Position numbers and translations under genes: made by a program. DNA of 64,000 nt from Solirubrobacter pauli. Lineage in GTDB: Bacteria; Actinomycetota; Thermoleophilia; Solirubrobacterales; Solirubrobacteraceae. The notes under the pieces were generated by a model. It saw only the letters and a list, made by a program, of their open reading frames with translations. It was not told the DNA's origin and ran no database searches. The DNA is taken from positions 605,426 through 669,425 of the forward strand of contig NZ_RBIL01000001.1 of the NCBI RefSeq assembly GCF_003633755.1. The letters are read 5' to 3'. This document shows positions 45,941 to 53,449 of this stretch, piece after piece (the first letter of the stretch is position 1; each line of letters starts with the position of its first letter).

Positions 45941-46734
45941 TCGCGCAGCTGCGCTGGGGCGCGTACGACATCTGGACGATCACCCGCCGGGATCTCCTCA
46001 CCTGGGTCATCAGCCCGGTCCGCGTGATCGGCGAGGTCGCGTTCCCGATCATGTTCGTGCTGCTGTTCGGCTACGTGTTCGGCAGCGGCATGGTCGTCCC
46101 GGGCGGCGGCGACTACCGGGACTTCCTGATGCCGGGCATCTTCGTCATGACCATGGCGTTCGGCATCGGCAACACGATGACCGTCGTCGCGACCGACATC
46201 GAGCGCGGCGTGATGGATCGCTTCCGCTCCCTGCCCATGGCCCCGTCCGCCGTCGTGACCGGGCGCTGCACGGCCGACATGATCAACTCGTTCGCTGCCC
46301 TGCTGATCACGATCGGCTGCGGCCTCTTCGTCGGTTGGAGCTGGCACGACGGACTCGGCAACGCGCTGCTCGCGGTCGCGCTCCTGCTGCTGTTGCGCTT
46401 CGCCTGCCTGTGGGTCGGCATCTACCTCGGCCTGATCGTCGGCAGCCCGGAGGCCGCAGGGGCGGTCTGGGGCCTGCTGTTCCCGATCACGATGGTCACG
46501 AGCGCGTTCGTCGCCCCGGAGCTGATGCCGAGCTGGCTCGGCTTCATCGCCGAGTGGAACCCGCTGTCTTCGACGGTCGGCGCGGCCCGCGAGCTCTTCG
46601 GCAACGTCGGGGCCAGCACCGCCGACTCCTGGATCGGCTCGCACGCCGTCCTCATGGCCGTGGTCTGGCCGCTCGTGCTCTCCGCGATCTTCCTACCGCT
46701 GTCCGTCCGCCGTTACCAGCGCCTGTCGCGCTGA
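45937..46734 (+). CDS. ABC-2-type permease of the drug exporter
   Basis: A 265-residue DrrB-like membrane protein with six helices. It starts at a GTG overlapping the ATPase stop. The amphipathic N-terminus (WTITRRDLLTWVISPVRV) precedes helices beginning GEVAFPIMFVLLFGYVFG; the ABC-2 motif near residue 95 reads DRFRSLPMAPSAVVTGR. Together with the ATPase it forms the exporter; the substrate is probably an anthracycline-like or other hydrophobic drug, which is inferred from family only. Confidence 0.9.
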   Translation: MIAQLRWGAYDIWTITRRDLLTWVISPVRVIGEVAFPIMFVLLFGYVFGSGMVVPGGGDYRDFLMPGIFVMTMAFGIGNTMTVVATDIERGVMDRFRSLPMAPSAVVTGRCTADMINSFAALLITIGCGLFVGWSWHDGLGNALLAVALLLLLRFACLWVGIYLGLIVGSPEAAGAVWGLLFPITMVTSAFVAPELMPSWLGFIAEWNPLSSTVGAARELFGNVGASTADSWIGSHAVLMAVVWPLVLSAIFLPLSVRRYQRLSR

Positions 46735-46740
46735 TGCACG

Positions 46741-47223
46741 TCAGCGTTGCGCGTACCATCGCCCCTCCTCGAGGTCGCGGAACACCACGAGGTCCCGACC
46801 GTCGCCGGTGACGACCTCCCAGTAGCGCCGACGTAAGGGCTCGTCGGTCCACCAGCGGTCCTCGACGAGCCAGGACTCGCGCACGGCGTCCACCTCGCGA
46901 GGACCGATCCGCAGCGGCCGGCCGACCTTGTCGGCCTGGACGCGCACGGGCTTCGGCTTCGCGAGACGCCGAGGCCCGCGGCTCGTCAGCGGCTCGATGC
47001 CGACGCTGGCCGCGCCGGTGTGCTGCGCAGCACGACGCGCCTGCTCGGCCGCCCCACGCTGCAGACCAGCCGGACGACGTGCCTGGCCTCCCCCACCGGG
47101 GTCGGCCGCGTGCCCATCCTCCCCGTCGAGCGGGATGGCCGCGGGCAGCCGACGCGGGCCACCTTGCGCAGGTGGCGGGCCCGGCTGTGGACGACTCGGA
47201 GGGTGACCGCGCTCGGCGCTCAT
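46741..47223 (-). CDS. DUF6504-type protein next to imuB
   Basis: A 160-residue protein. The last ~65 residues look like the conserved DUF6504 domain (VDAVRESWLVEDRWWTDEPL, then YWEVVTGDGRDLVVFRDLEE), commonly encoded near Y-family polymerase genes in actinobacteria. The first half is Pro/Gly/Gln-rich and probably disordered. The start is ATG at 47223 with GAGGGAAG (47227–47234) upstream; the frame continues open to 47538 inside imuB, which is not credible. It probably belongs to the imuB transcript. The role is unknown. Confidence 0.7.
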   Translation of the reverse strand: MSAERGHPPSRPQPGPPPAQGGPRRLPAAIPLDGEDGHAADPGGGGQARRPAGLQRGAAEQARRAAQHTGAASVGIEPLTSRGPRRLAKPKPVRVQADKVGRPLRIGPREVDAVRESWLVEDRWWTDEPLRRRYWEVVTGDGRDLVVFRDLEEGRWYAQR

Positions 47224-47287
47224 CGGCTTCCCTCGAGACGAAGCCAACCGGACCCGTCGGCCGGCAACGTGCGTGCGCCCCATCGGA

Positions 47288-48499
47288 TCATGGCTCCCAC
47301 GGCGCGAGCGCCAGACGGCGCTCTGGCACGCGCGAGTCAGGGTCCACCTCCAAGATGCGCAGCGCGGCGTCCGGACCGGCGGCCGCGCGCGTCTGGCGAA
47401 CCGCCTCCCGGAGGCGGGCGCGGCGGATCGCGGCCGGCTCGGCCAGCAGCGAGCGCTGGTCGCCCGCCGGCGGACCGAAGGCCTCCACGCGCAGGCGGAG
47501 CGAGTCCGCGGGTGCGGGCAGCTCGGTGAGACGGCCACCGAGGGCCAGGCGCATCCGGCGCGGGTCCGACAGCGCCTCCCGGAACGTCAGCTGCGAGCGC
47601 CAGGTGCCTCCGCCGACGAGCGCGGCCGACAGGACGACCGCACGCACGGAGCGTCCGCGCCGCTCGGGACGCGCGAGCACCCGGTCGATCAGCATGCCGA
47701 GCGCACGCTCGAGCTGTGGGCCGAGCGCGGATTCCGGCAGCTCCAGGATCTCCTGCAGGCGCTCGGTGGGGACGCGCGGGCGGAGCGGCGTGTCTCGGCC
47801 CAGTGCGAGGTCGCGCGCCAGCAGACCAGGCTCCCCGAAGCGATCCGCGAGCGCGGCACGTGACAGCTTGGCCAGCTCGCCGAGGGTCGCGATGCCGAAG
47901 CGCTCGAACGCCTCCGGCAGGGCGGCGACCTCGGGGCGCGCGGTGAGCAGCGAGACGGGCAGGGGCGCGAGATAGGCGGCGAGACCAGCCGGCTTCTCGG
48001 GCGCGACCTCGGGCCGCCGGGCACGCGCGCGATGGGCCGCGGCCAGCGCGGCGAAGCGCGACGGCGCAGCGCCCACGCGCCCACCGGCGCCGACGCGGCT
48101 CACACCGCCGGCCAAGGCACGACGTGCGGCCGTGATCACGCTCTCGACGCTGCCGCCGTGCAGGCGACGCAGGCCGTGCTCGTCGAACCAGGCCATGCCC
48201 GGACGGTCGGTCTCCACCGCCGCGCCGATGCTCTCGAGGGCGGCCACGACACCCTCCCAAGCGTCCGCGACGCCGGCCGGATCAGGCGTGATGAGGCGCA
48301 GGGTGGGACAGCGCGCGAGCGCCTCGCCGAGGCGCAGACCGGCGCGCAGGCCGTGCGCTTCAGCAGCGGCTGAGGTCTCGCCGATCAGCTGCTCACGCCC
48401 GACCTCAGGGGCCAGGGCGAGCGGTGCGGCGGCGAGCGCTTCACGGCCCCCGGCGGCAACCGCGAGCTCGAAGCGGAGAAGGAGGACACAGACGACCAT
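47288..48499 (-). CDS. imuB: ImuB, Y-family polymerase-like mutagenesis protein
   Basis: A 403-residue inactive Y-family polymerase that links DnaE2 to the beta clamp in SOS mutagenesis. The palm/finger layout is kept, but the first catalytic Asp region reads VVCVLLLRFEL, lacking the Asp of active enzymes; the later pair appears as WFDEHG. The little-finger region and a C-terminal tail follow. The start is ATG at 48499; the ATG at 48520 would be inside the LexA box. No imuA' gene is adjacent. Confidence 0.88.
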   Translation of the reverse strand: MVVCVLLLRFELAVAAGGREALAAAPLALAPEVGREQLIGETSAAAEAHGLRAGLRLGEALARCPTLRLITPDPAGVADAWEGVVAALESIGAAVETDRPGMAWFDEHGLRRLHGGSVESVITAARRALAGGVSRVGAGGRVGAAPSRFAALAAAHRARARRPEVAPEKPAGLAAYLAPLPVSLLTARPEVAALPEAFERFGIATLGELAKLSRAALADRFGEPGLLARDLALGRDTPLRPRVPTERLQEILELPESALGPQLERALGMLIDRVLARPERRGRSVRAVVLSAALVGGGTWRSQLTFREALSDPRRMRLALGGRLTELPAPADSLRLRVEAFGPPAGDQRSLLAEPAAIRRARLREAVRQTRAAAGPDAALRILEVDPDSRVPERRLALAPWEP

Positions 48500-48504
48500 C
48501 GACA

Positions 48505-48516
48505 GAACATATGTTC
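48505..48516. promoter_or_regulatory. LexA box of imuB
   Basis: GAACATATGTTC is a perfect GAAC-N4-GTTC site, 6 bases upstream of the imuB ATG at 48499. The spacing is like that at dnaE2, which supports joint SOS control. Confidence 0.85.
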
Positions 48517-48597
48517 GCATGTGGATCGGCGGGAAACGCCACCCGGTCAGCCTCCCGACGCCTTCGCGGTCACCACGGGGCGAAACGCCTGCAAATA

Positions 48598-48627
48598 GGT
48601 GAGGCCCCGGTTTCCCGAGGCCTCACC
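48598..48627 (-). terminator. Terminator hairpin of rnpB
   Basis: GGTGAGGCC and GGCCTCACC form a 9-bp stem around a 12-base loop on the low-coordinate side of RNase P RNA. On the minus strand the stem is followed by TATTTGC, a weak T-run. Confidence 0.7.
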
Positions 48628-48630
48628 CGT

Positions 48631-48950
48631 AGCGGATCTGTAAGCCGGATTCTGTCTGGAGCAGCCATCCATCTGTGCGACCGACCTGGACCTCGGCGGG
48701 CAGCCTGCGAACGGTCCTGCTTGGTCTTGCATCAGGTGGGGTTTACCTGGCCGCCGCGTCACCACGGCGCCGGTGCGCTCTTACCGCACCTTTTCAACCT
48801 TGCCGGGACGCCCTTGCGAGCGACCTTAGGCGGTGTGTTTTCTGTGGCACTGTCCCGCGAGTTTCCCCGGGTCGGCGTTACCGACCACCTTGCCCTGCGA
48901 TGTCCGGACTTTCCTCGAGGGCGAAGCCCCCGCAGCTGCTCGATCCGCCA
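48631..48950 (-). ncRNA. rnpB: RNase P RNA
   Basis: The catalytic RNA of RNase P, which matures tRNA 5' ends. Read on the minus strand, the 5' part carries the universal GAGGAAAGTCCGGAC block (P4/CR-I), the middle has AAACCCCACC and GCACCGG-type conserved segments, and the 3' part ends AGACAGAATCCGGCTTACAG. The ends GGCGGATC and GATCCGCT pair to form P1, which sets the boundaries. About 320 bases is short for type A RNA, so one or two peripheral helices may be reduced. The terminator follows. Confidence 0.95.
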
Positions 48951-49030
48951 GGTCAAAGTAGCTGGTTGTGAAGCTACGGTGATCTTGGCCGCCGGATCCG
49001 TCCGCAGCGCCGAAGACACTGGATGTGACC

Positions 49031-49228
49031 ATGTACGACGTCGTCTATATCGATGCGCAGGGTGACGAGACCCCCGTTGCGCAGCAGCTCGATGATCGAA
49101 AGCACGCCGCTGAAGTGGCGTGCAAGGCAGCCGCCGAGCGCGGCGCCGGGCGCATGATGCTGCCGGGTTCGAGCCGTTTGCCCAACTGCGTCTGCGTCAT
49201 CCCCGTGCCGCCGGCGAACGCCGCCTGA
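49031..49228 (+). CDS. Small protein of unknown function
   Basis: A 65-residue soluble protein starting MYDVVYIDAQGDETPVAQQL. The pattern, one beta-strand, a helix with KHAAEVACKAAAERGAGRM, then LPNCVCVIPVPP, resembles small actinobacterial proteins of unknown role. The ATG is at 49031; a GTG two codons earlier is possible. It is divergent from rnpB. Confidence 0.6.
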   Translation: MYDVVYIDAQGDETPVAQQLDDRKHAAEVACKAAAERGAGRMMLPGSSRLPNCVCVIPVPPANAA

Positions 49229-49277
49229 CCCCGGGAAGGTCGCCACGGCGGCCGGCAAGCCGCTAGGTTGCTCCGCC

Positions 49278-50126
49278 ATGCGAGTCGGTGTGATCGGTGG
49301 TGGCCAGATGGGCGCGGGGATCGCGGAGGTCTGCGCGCGATCCGGCGTCGACGTGACCGTGGTGGAGGCAAGCGACGAGCGCGCCGAGCGCTCACGCGCC
49401 TCGATCGAGAAGTCGCTGGACCGGGGCGTGCGCTCCGGCAAGCTGAGCGAGGACGAGAAGTCCGCCGCCCTCGACCACCTCGCGGTGACCGCGACGTTCG
49501 AGGACCTCGAGGGCGCGGACGCGGCGATCGAGGCGATCGTCGAGGACGAGCAGCTCAAGCGCGACGTCTTCCGGCGCCTCGACGAGCTCCTGCCCGACGC
49601 GAAGTTCCTCGCCTCCAACACGTCCTCGGTGCCGATCATGAAGCTCGGCGCCGAGACTAAGCACCCGGGCCGCGTGCTCGGGATGCACTTCTTCAACCCG
49701 GTGCCGGTGCTTCCGCTCGTCGAGCTGGTCACGTCGATCATGACCGAGCCCGAGACCGTCAGCGAAGTCCGCACGTTCGCGGAGAACGTGCTCGGCAAGC
49801 AGTGCATCGACTCCCAGGACCGCGCGGGCTTCGTCGTCAACGCGCTGCTGATCCCGTACCTGCTCAGCGCGATCCGCATGTACGAGTCGGGCTTTGCCTC
49901 CAAGGAGGACATCGACCAGGGCATGGTGCTGGGCTGCGCGCACCCGATGGGGCCGCTGCGGCTCTCCGATCTGATCGGCTTGGATACGTTGCTGGCGGTC
50001 GCCGAGTCCCTGCACGACGAGTTCCGCGACCCCGCTTCGGTGTCCCCGGCACTTCTCAACCGCATGGTCGAGGCCGGCCTGCTCGGTCGCAAGACCGGGC
50101 GGGGCTTCTACGACTACTCGAAGTAG
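49278..50126 (+). CDS. 3-hydroxyacyl-CoA (3-hydroxybutyryl-CoA) dehydrogenase
   Basis: An NAD(P)-dependent enzyme of fatty acid/butyrate metabolism, oxidising 3-hydroxyacyl-CoA or acting in reverse. The Rossmann motif is GVIGGGQMGAGIAE at residues 4–17. The catalytic His–Glu pair lies in LGMHFFNPVPVLPLVELV; SSVPIMKLG and the C-terminal helix ending GRKTGRGFYDYS are also typical. At 282 residues it is a stand-alone Hbd/FadB2 type. It appears to be a single gene with no other beta-oxidation genes nearby. Confidence 0.93.
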   Translation: MRVGVIGGGQMGAGIAEVCARSGVDVTVVEASDERAERSRASIEKSLDRGVRSGKLSEDEKSAALDHLAVTATFEDLEGADAAIEAIVEDEQLKRDVFRRLDELLPDAKFLASNTSSVPIMKLGAETKHPGRVLGMHFFNPVPVLPLVELVTSIMTEPETVSEVRTFAENVLGKQCIDSQDRAGFVVNALLIPYLLSAIRMYESGFASKEDIDQGMVLGCAHPMGPLRLSDLIGLDTLLAVAESLHDEFRDPASVSPALLNRMVEAGLLGRKTGRGFYDYSK

Positions 50127-50152
50127 GGCACGCGCCGCGGCGCGCCGCGGCT

Positions 50153-50530
50153 TCAGGTCAGGATCGACGAGTGGCGGGCGACGACCTGCCACCCGTTGGT
50201 CCCACGCGCCCACACGTCCGTGAGCCGGAACAGGTTCGTGAGGTTGTTCTCGTCCCAGCTCGCGAGCTGTGAGAACCGCGAGTGGATCACCGCCGTGTCG
50301 CCGAACACATCCACGTCCATCTCCTCGAAGGCGAACGACGTGATCGTGTAGCCCTCGCGGGCAGCGCCCATCCACTGCTCGCGCGTCATCGGATCGGGGT
50401 TGAGGTGGACCGCCGTGAAGGTGAAGCCATCCGCGACGAGCTCCTCGAGGCGATCCATGTCCCGCGACTGCATCGCGGACATCCACTCCTCTTCCAGCCG
50501 AGCCAGCTCTTCACGATCGGACGCACTCAT
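50153..50530 (-). CDS. NTF2-like (SnoaL/DUF4440) protein
   Basis: A 125-residue protein of the NTF2-like fold. Typical are LARLEEEWMSAMQSRDMDRL at the N-terminus, LVADGFTFTAV, and GWQVVARHSS near the end. Members act as small hydrolases, isomerases or ligand-binding proteins; no catalytic residue can be assigned. It is downstream of the lexA-coupled zinc-ribbon gene on the same strand, with about 10 bases between, so it may be cotranscribed. Confidence 0.8.
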   Translation of the reverse strand: MSASDREELARLEEEWMSAMQSRDMDRLEELVADGFTFTAVHLNPDPMTREQWMGAAREGYTITSFAFEEMDVDVFGDTAVIHSRFSQLASWDENNLTNLFRLTDVWARGTNGWQVVARHSSILT

Positions 50531-50540
50531 CGCGCGGAGG

Positions 50541-51044
50541 CTATTCGATCGTCGTCCCGCAGGAGGAGCACGCGCCGTGCGCCCCGGACGCCGCCGGCAG
50601 CACCTCGCCGTGGCACACCGGGCACGCCGCGGGCAGACCCATCGCCAGGCCCTCCCAGGCGCGCGACATCACGTCGTCGAGCGTCGGCCCGGCCAGCGAC
50701 GCGCCCGCGACCTCCGCAACGCCCGGCGCAAGCTCCGACTCGTCGACCTCCGGGGCGAGCTCGGTCAGCCACGCGTCCTCGGGCGAGAGGGGCGCCACGG
50801 CCGGCTCCAGGTACACGCTCGGCACCTCGGCGACGACCGGCGTCTCCGCCTCGACGACCGCCTCGGCGTCCGTCGCGCTCTCGTCCGCCTCCCGCCGGCG
50901 CGGGAACTCGACGACCTGCCCACCCTCCTGCACCGCCGCCTCGTCCTGCTGCGGCCGCGCCGAGGGCGGCGCGAGCACGTCGAACAGGGACGGCTGGCGC
51001 GCGTCATCCGCGTAGTCGCGGTGATCGGCCATCAGCGCACTCAT
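50541..51044 (-). CDS. Zinc-ribbon protein translationally coupled to lexA
   Basis: A 167-residue protein. The N-terminal 100 residues are acidic and Pro/Ala/Glu/Val-rich, including QPSLFDVL, which resembles a beta-clamp-binding motif (Q-x-x-L-F). The middle is a short helical part, and the C-terminus has two CxxC knuckles, CPVCHGEV and CSSCGTT, forming a zinc ribbon. The ATG at 51044 overlaps the lexA TAA, so it is made with LexA and is probably SOS-induced. No family recognised. Its partner and role are unknown. Confidence 0.7.
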   Translation of the reverse strand: MSALMADHRDYADDARQPSLFDVLAPPSARPQQDEAAVQEGGQVVEFPRRREADESATDAEAVVEAETPVVAEVPSVYLEPAVAPLSPEDAWLTELAPEVDESELAPGVAEVAGASLAGPTLDDVMSRAWEGLAMGLPAACPVCHGEVLPAASGAHGACSSCGTTIE

Positions 51045-51691
51045 TATGCGACCCTCCGCATCACGCCGACCACCCGGCCGAGGACTTGCACCTCACGCGA
51101 GCGGATCGGCTCCAGGGCATCGTTCTCCGGTTGCAGACGCACGTGGTCCGCCTCCTTGAAGTAGCGCTTCACGGTGGCCTCCTCGCCCACGAGCGCGACG
51201 ACGATCTGCCCATCGTCGGCCGTGTCCTGCTGGCGGACGACGACCACGTCGTCCGGGAGGATCCCCGCCTTGATCATCGAGTCCCCGCGCACCCGCAGCA
51301 GGTACTCGCCATCTTCACCGCCCGCGATCTCCGGGATCGCGACGTACTCCTCGATGTTCTCCTCGGCCAGCAACGGCTGACCGGCGGCCACGTGCCCGAC
51401 GAGCGGCAGCCCGTTCGGCAGCACCGCGGACTTCACCGCGTCGATCGCCGTCGTCGTCGCCGAGGCTGCCTTGTCCAGCAACTCGATCGCGCGTGGCTTG
51501 GATGGATCGCGCCGCAGCAGCCCGACCTTCTCCAGGTTCGCCAGGTGCGCATGCACCGTCGACGACGACGCCAGCCCGACCGCCTTCCCGATGTCTCGCA
51601 CCGTCGGCGGATAGCCGTGACTGGCTGAATAGCGCTTGATGAAGTCGAAGATCTCCTGCTGGCGCTTCGTCAGATCCTTGCCGATGTCCAT
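51044..51691 (-). CDS. lexA: SOS repressor LexA
   Basis: Represses SOS genes and is inactivated by RecA-stimulated self-cleavage. The N-terminal winged helix is at about 1–70 (IGKAVGLASSSTVHAHLANL). The cleavage site is Ala103–Gly104 in VAAGQP. The catalytic dyad is Ser138 in RGDSM and Lys175 in ATVKRYF. Length (215) is normal. A LexA box 29 bases upstream shows autoregulation. The following gene is coupled to it. Confidence 0.96.
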   Translation of the reverse strand: MDIGKDLTKRQQEIFDFIKRYSASHGYPPTVRDIGKAVGLASSSTVHAHLANLEKVGLLRRDPSKPRAIELLDKAASATTTAIDAVKSAVLPNGLPLVGHVAAGQPLLAEENIEEYVAIPEIAGGEDGEYLLRVRGDSMIKAGILPDDVVVVRQQDTADDGQIVVALVGEEATVKRYFKEADHVRLQPENDALEPIRSREVQVLGRVVGVMRRVA

Positions 51692-51719
51692 GCGGTGTTC
51701 GCGTCTCCTGAACTTGCCC

Positions 51720-51731
51720 GAACGTGTGTTC
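51720..51731. promoter_or_regulatory. LexA box of lexA
   Basis: GAACGTGTGTTC is a perfect GAAC-N4-GTTC site, flanked by C and G, 29 bases upstream of the lexA ATG. It shows that lexA controls itself. Confidence 0.85.
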
Positions 51732-51782
51732 GCACAAGGTACCTCCCCTCGCGGACGGACTCAAGCCTGCAACGTCGCTGGC

Positions 51783-51788
51783 TATACT
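51783..51788 (+). promoter_or_regulatory. -10 box of the tRNA-Leu gene
   Basis: TATACT lies 14 bases before the mature 5' end of the tRNA. The -35 position (CTCAAG) is weak. Confidence 0.5.
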
Positions 51789-51802
51789 TCGCGGCCGTTC
51801 CG

Positions 51803-51887
51803 GCGCCGATGGCGGAATTGGTAGACGCGCCAGGTTGAGGGCCTGGTCCGGGCTAACCGGGTGGAGGTTCGAGTCCTCTTCGGCGCA
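51803..51887 (+). tRNA. tRNA-Leu(GAG)
   Basis: A class II tRNA of 85 bases. The acceptor stem pairs GCGCCGA (51803–51809) with TCGGCGC (51880–51886), discriminator A. The D-arm is GGCGGAATTGGTAGACGCG, the anticodon stem CCAGG/CCTGG holds loop TTGAGGG with anticodon GAG at 51837–51839, the long variable arm is seen, and the T-arm is GGAGGTTCGAGTCCTC. CCA is not encoded. The 3' end is the likely insertion site of the downstream element. Confidence 0.97.
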
Positions 51888-51894
51888 TACGAGA

Positions 51895-51925
51895 AAGGGC
51901 CCGCATAGGCGGGCCTTTTCTTTTT
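51895..51925 (+). terminator. Intrinsic terminator after tRNA-Leu
   Basis: GGCCCGC and GCGGGCC pair across an ATAG loop. The stem is followed by TTTTCTTTTT, a strong T-run. It isolates the tRNA from the integrase. Confidence 0.9.
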
Positions 51926-51976
51926 CCGAAGATGCTCTTTGACCCCGACTGCGGGATCGCGCTGAAAACGCGGTTG

Positions 51977-51994
51977 AAAACAAAGGGCTGTTTT
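51977..51994 (+). promoter_or_regulatory. Inverted repeat over the integrase start
   Basis: AAAACA and TGTTTT flank AAGGGC. The ribosome-binding purines lie at 51982–51987, partly in the loop, and the TTG start at 51993 overlaps the right arm. It could limit integrase translation or be a binding site for an element regulator. Confidence 0.4.
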
Positions 51995-53228
51995 GCCGAA
52001 GCTCACCAAGGACCAGATCGCGGCCAAGATCGCCGCGCTGCAGGCCAAGCTCGAAGACGACGACGGCGGCGTCTACGAGGACCCAGACACCAAGCGCTGG
52101 TTCATCGTCATGCGCCCACCCGGCGCCGAGAAGACCACCACCCGCCGACGCGCCCCCGACGGCAGCCGACTCCGCACACGGGACGAAGCACTGATCGCCC
52201 GCGGCCAATGGGAAGCGCAGATGCAGTCGGGAACGGTCGCTGTCGGCCGCGAGCGCTTCGAGACCTTCTGGCCGCACTACCTGCGCCACGCCAAGGCGGA
52301 GATGACGCGCGGCTCGTGGGACGACCTCCGCGCCCACGGCGACAAACGACTGCTCCCGTTCTTCAGCGGGATGCAGCTCAGCCGCATCGGCGTCGACACC
52401 GTCCGCGAATGGCGGGCGACGATGCACGAGTGCGTCGAAGCCGGCGAGTGGGCGCCCAAGACGATCAACAACGCGCGGATCGCCCTACTCAGCTGCTTCC
52501 GGATGGCCGTCGCCGATCGGCTGATGGCGCACAACCCGGTGCTGGACGTCAAGCCGCTGCCGATCGACTTCATCGAGCGCCCGTATCTCCAGATCGGCCA
52601 GATCAACGGATACATCGACGCCTGCGCGCCGCGCTACCGCCCGCTCGCCGCCTTCCTCGTTGGGACGGGCGCCCGCGTCTCGGAAGCGATCGGGCTGGGA
52701 TTGGGCGATGTGGACCTGCAGGCCGGAGCGGTCAGGATCCACAAGCAGCGCGCGCGGGACGCGACGCTCACCACGCGTCCGACCAAGGGACGCAATTTCC
52801 GCACCGTGGCGATCGGGCCCGGCCTGGTCGCCGTGCTGCGCGACATGCTCGCGCTGCGGACCGAACGCGGTGTCGACGACGCCGGTTGGCTGTTCCTCTG
52901 TCCGCCGACCGCACGAGGACGCTACTCGCGGCGCGACGAGCCCCGGCCGCCGCACCGCAAGACCGTCCACGACTGGCACGAGCAGGCGCTCGAGGACGCC
53001 GGCCTCACCGACATGCCGCTGCACGCGCTCCGTCACACCGCCGCGGCCGCGTGGCTCGGTACGGGACGTTCACTTGAGTTCGTGCGCGCGCAGCTCGGCC
53101 ACAGCTCCGTGAAGGTCACCAGCGACTACTACGGCCACCTCGAAGAGCACTTCCGGGCGGCCGGCGTCGCGGACACCGAAGCCCGGATCCAGGCGGCGCG
53201 GGAAGCCCGACTCGTGGCGATGCCCTAG
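51993..53228 (+). CDS. Tyrosine-type site-specific integrase
   Basis: A 411-residue phage-like integrase that would recombine the element with the tRNA gene. The N-terminal part includes a helical SAM-like core-binding domain (about 85–185). The catalytic domain has Arg228 in GARVSEAI, His344 and Arg347 in HALRH, His370 in LGHSS and Tyr380 in SDYYGH. The full active set is present. The start is TTG at 51993. It lies 105 bases after the tRNA and reads away from it, the usual position for a tRNA integrase. The stop overlaps the convergent excisionase-like gene. Confidence 0.93.
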   Translation: MPKLTKDQIAAKIAALQAKLEDDDGGVYEDPDTKRWFIVMRPPGAEKTTTRRRAPDGSRLRTRDEALIARGQWEAQMQSGTVAVGRERFETFWPHYLRHAKAEMTRGSWDDLRAHGDKRLLPFFSGMQLSRIGVDTVREWRATMHECVEAGEWAPKTINNARIALLSCFRMAVADRLMAHNPVLDVKPLPIDFIERPYLQIGQINGYIDACAPRYRPLAAFLVGTGARVSEAIGLGLGDVDLQAGAVRIHKQRARDATLTTRPTKGRNFRTVAIGPGLVAVLRDMLALRTERGVDDAGWLFLCPPTARGRYSRRDEPRPPHRKTVHDWHEQALEDAGLTDMPLHALRHTAAAAWLGTGRSLEFVRAQLGHSSVKVTSDYYGHLEEHFRAAGVADTEARIQAAREARLVAMP

Positions 53229-53449
53229 GAGACGCGGCGCAGTGTGGCGGCACTGGTATCTCCGGGCCGCCACGCCGCACGAGCGCGATCGATCCACGCG
53301 TCGATCGCGTCGGGCTCGAAGCGCAATGGCCCATCCGGGCCACCGAGCCGCAGAGACGGGATGCGCCCATCCGCGGCAGCGCGATAGAGCCAGGCGCGAG
53401 ACACCTTCAGTTGATCGCAGACGTCTGCCGGTTTCAGCAGATCCGCCAT
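53225..53449 (-). CDS. Excisionase-like helix-turn-helix protein
   Basis: A 74-residue MerR/excisionase-type DNA-binding protein. The core is LLKPADVCDQLKVSRAWLYR and then AADGRIPSLRLGG, ending with RFEPDAIDAWIDR: the helix-turn-helix_17 (excisionase) pattern. It is convergent with the integrase, with a 4-base overlap, and is read from the sigma gene: the sigma stop and its ATG overlap (TGATG). It probably directs excision or acts as a regulator. Confidence 0.8.
   Translation of the reverse strand: MADLLKPADVCDQLKVSRAWLYRAAADGRIPSLRLGGPDGPLRFEPDAIDAWIDRARAAWRPGDTSAATLRRVS

Noticed and set aside
48623-48990. Protein-coding frames across the rnpB region.
   Set aside because: The segment is RNase P RNA by its universal blocks and paired ends, so the frames are incidental.
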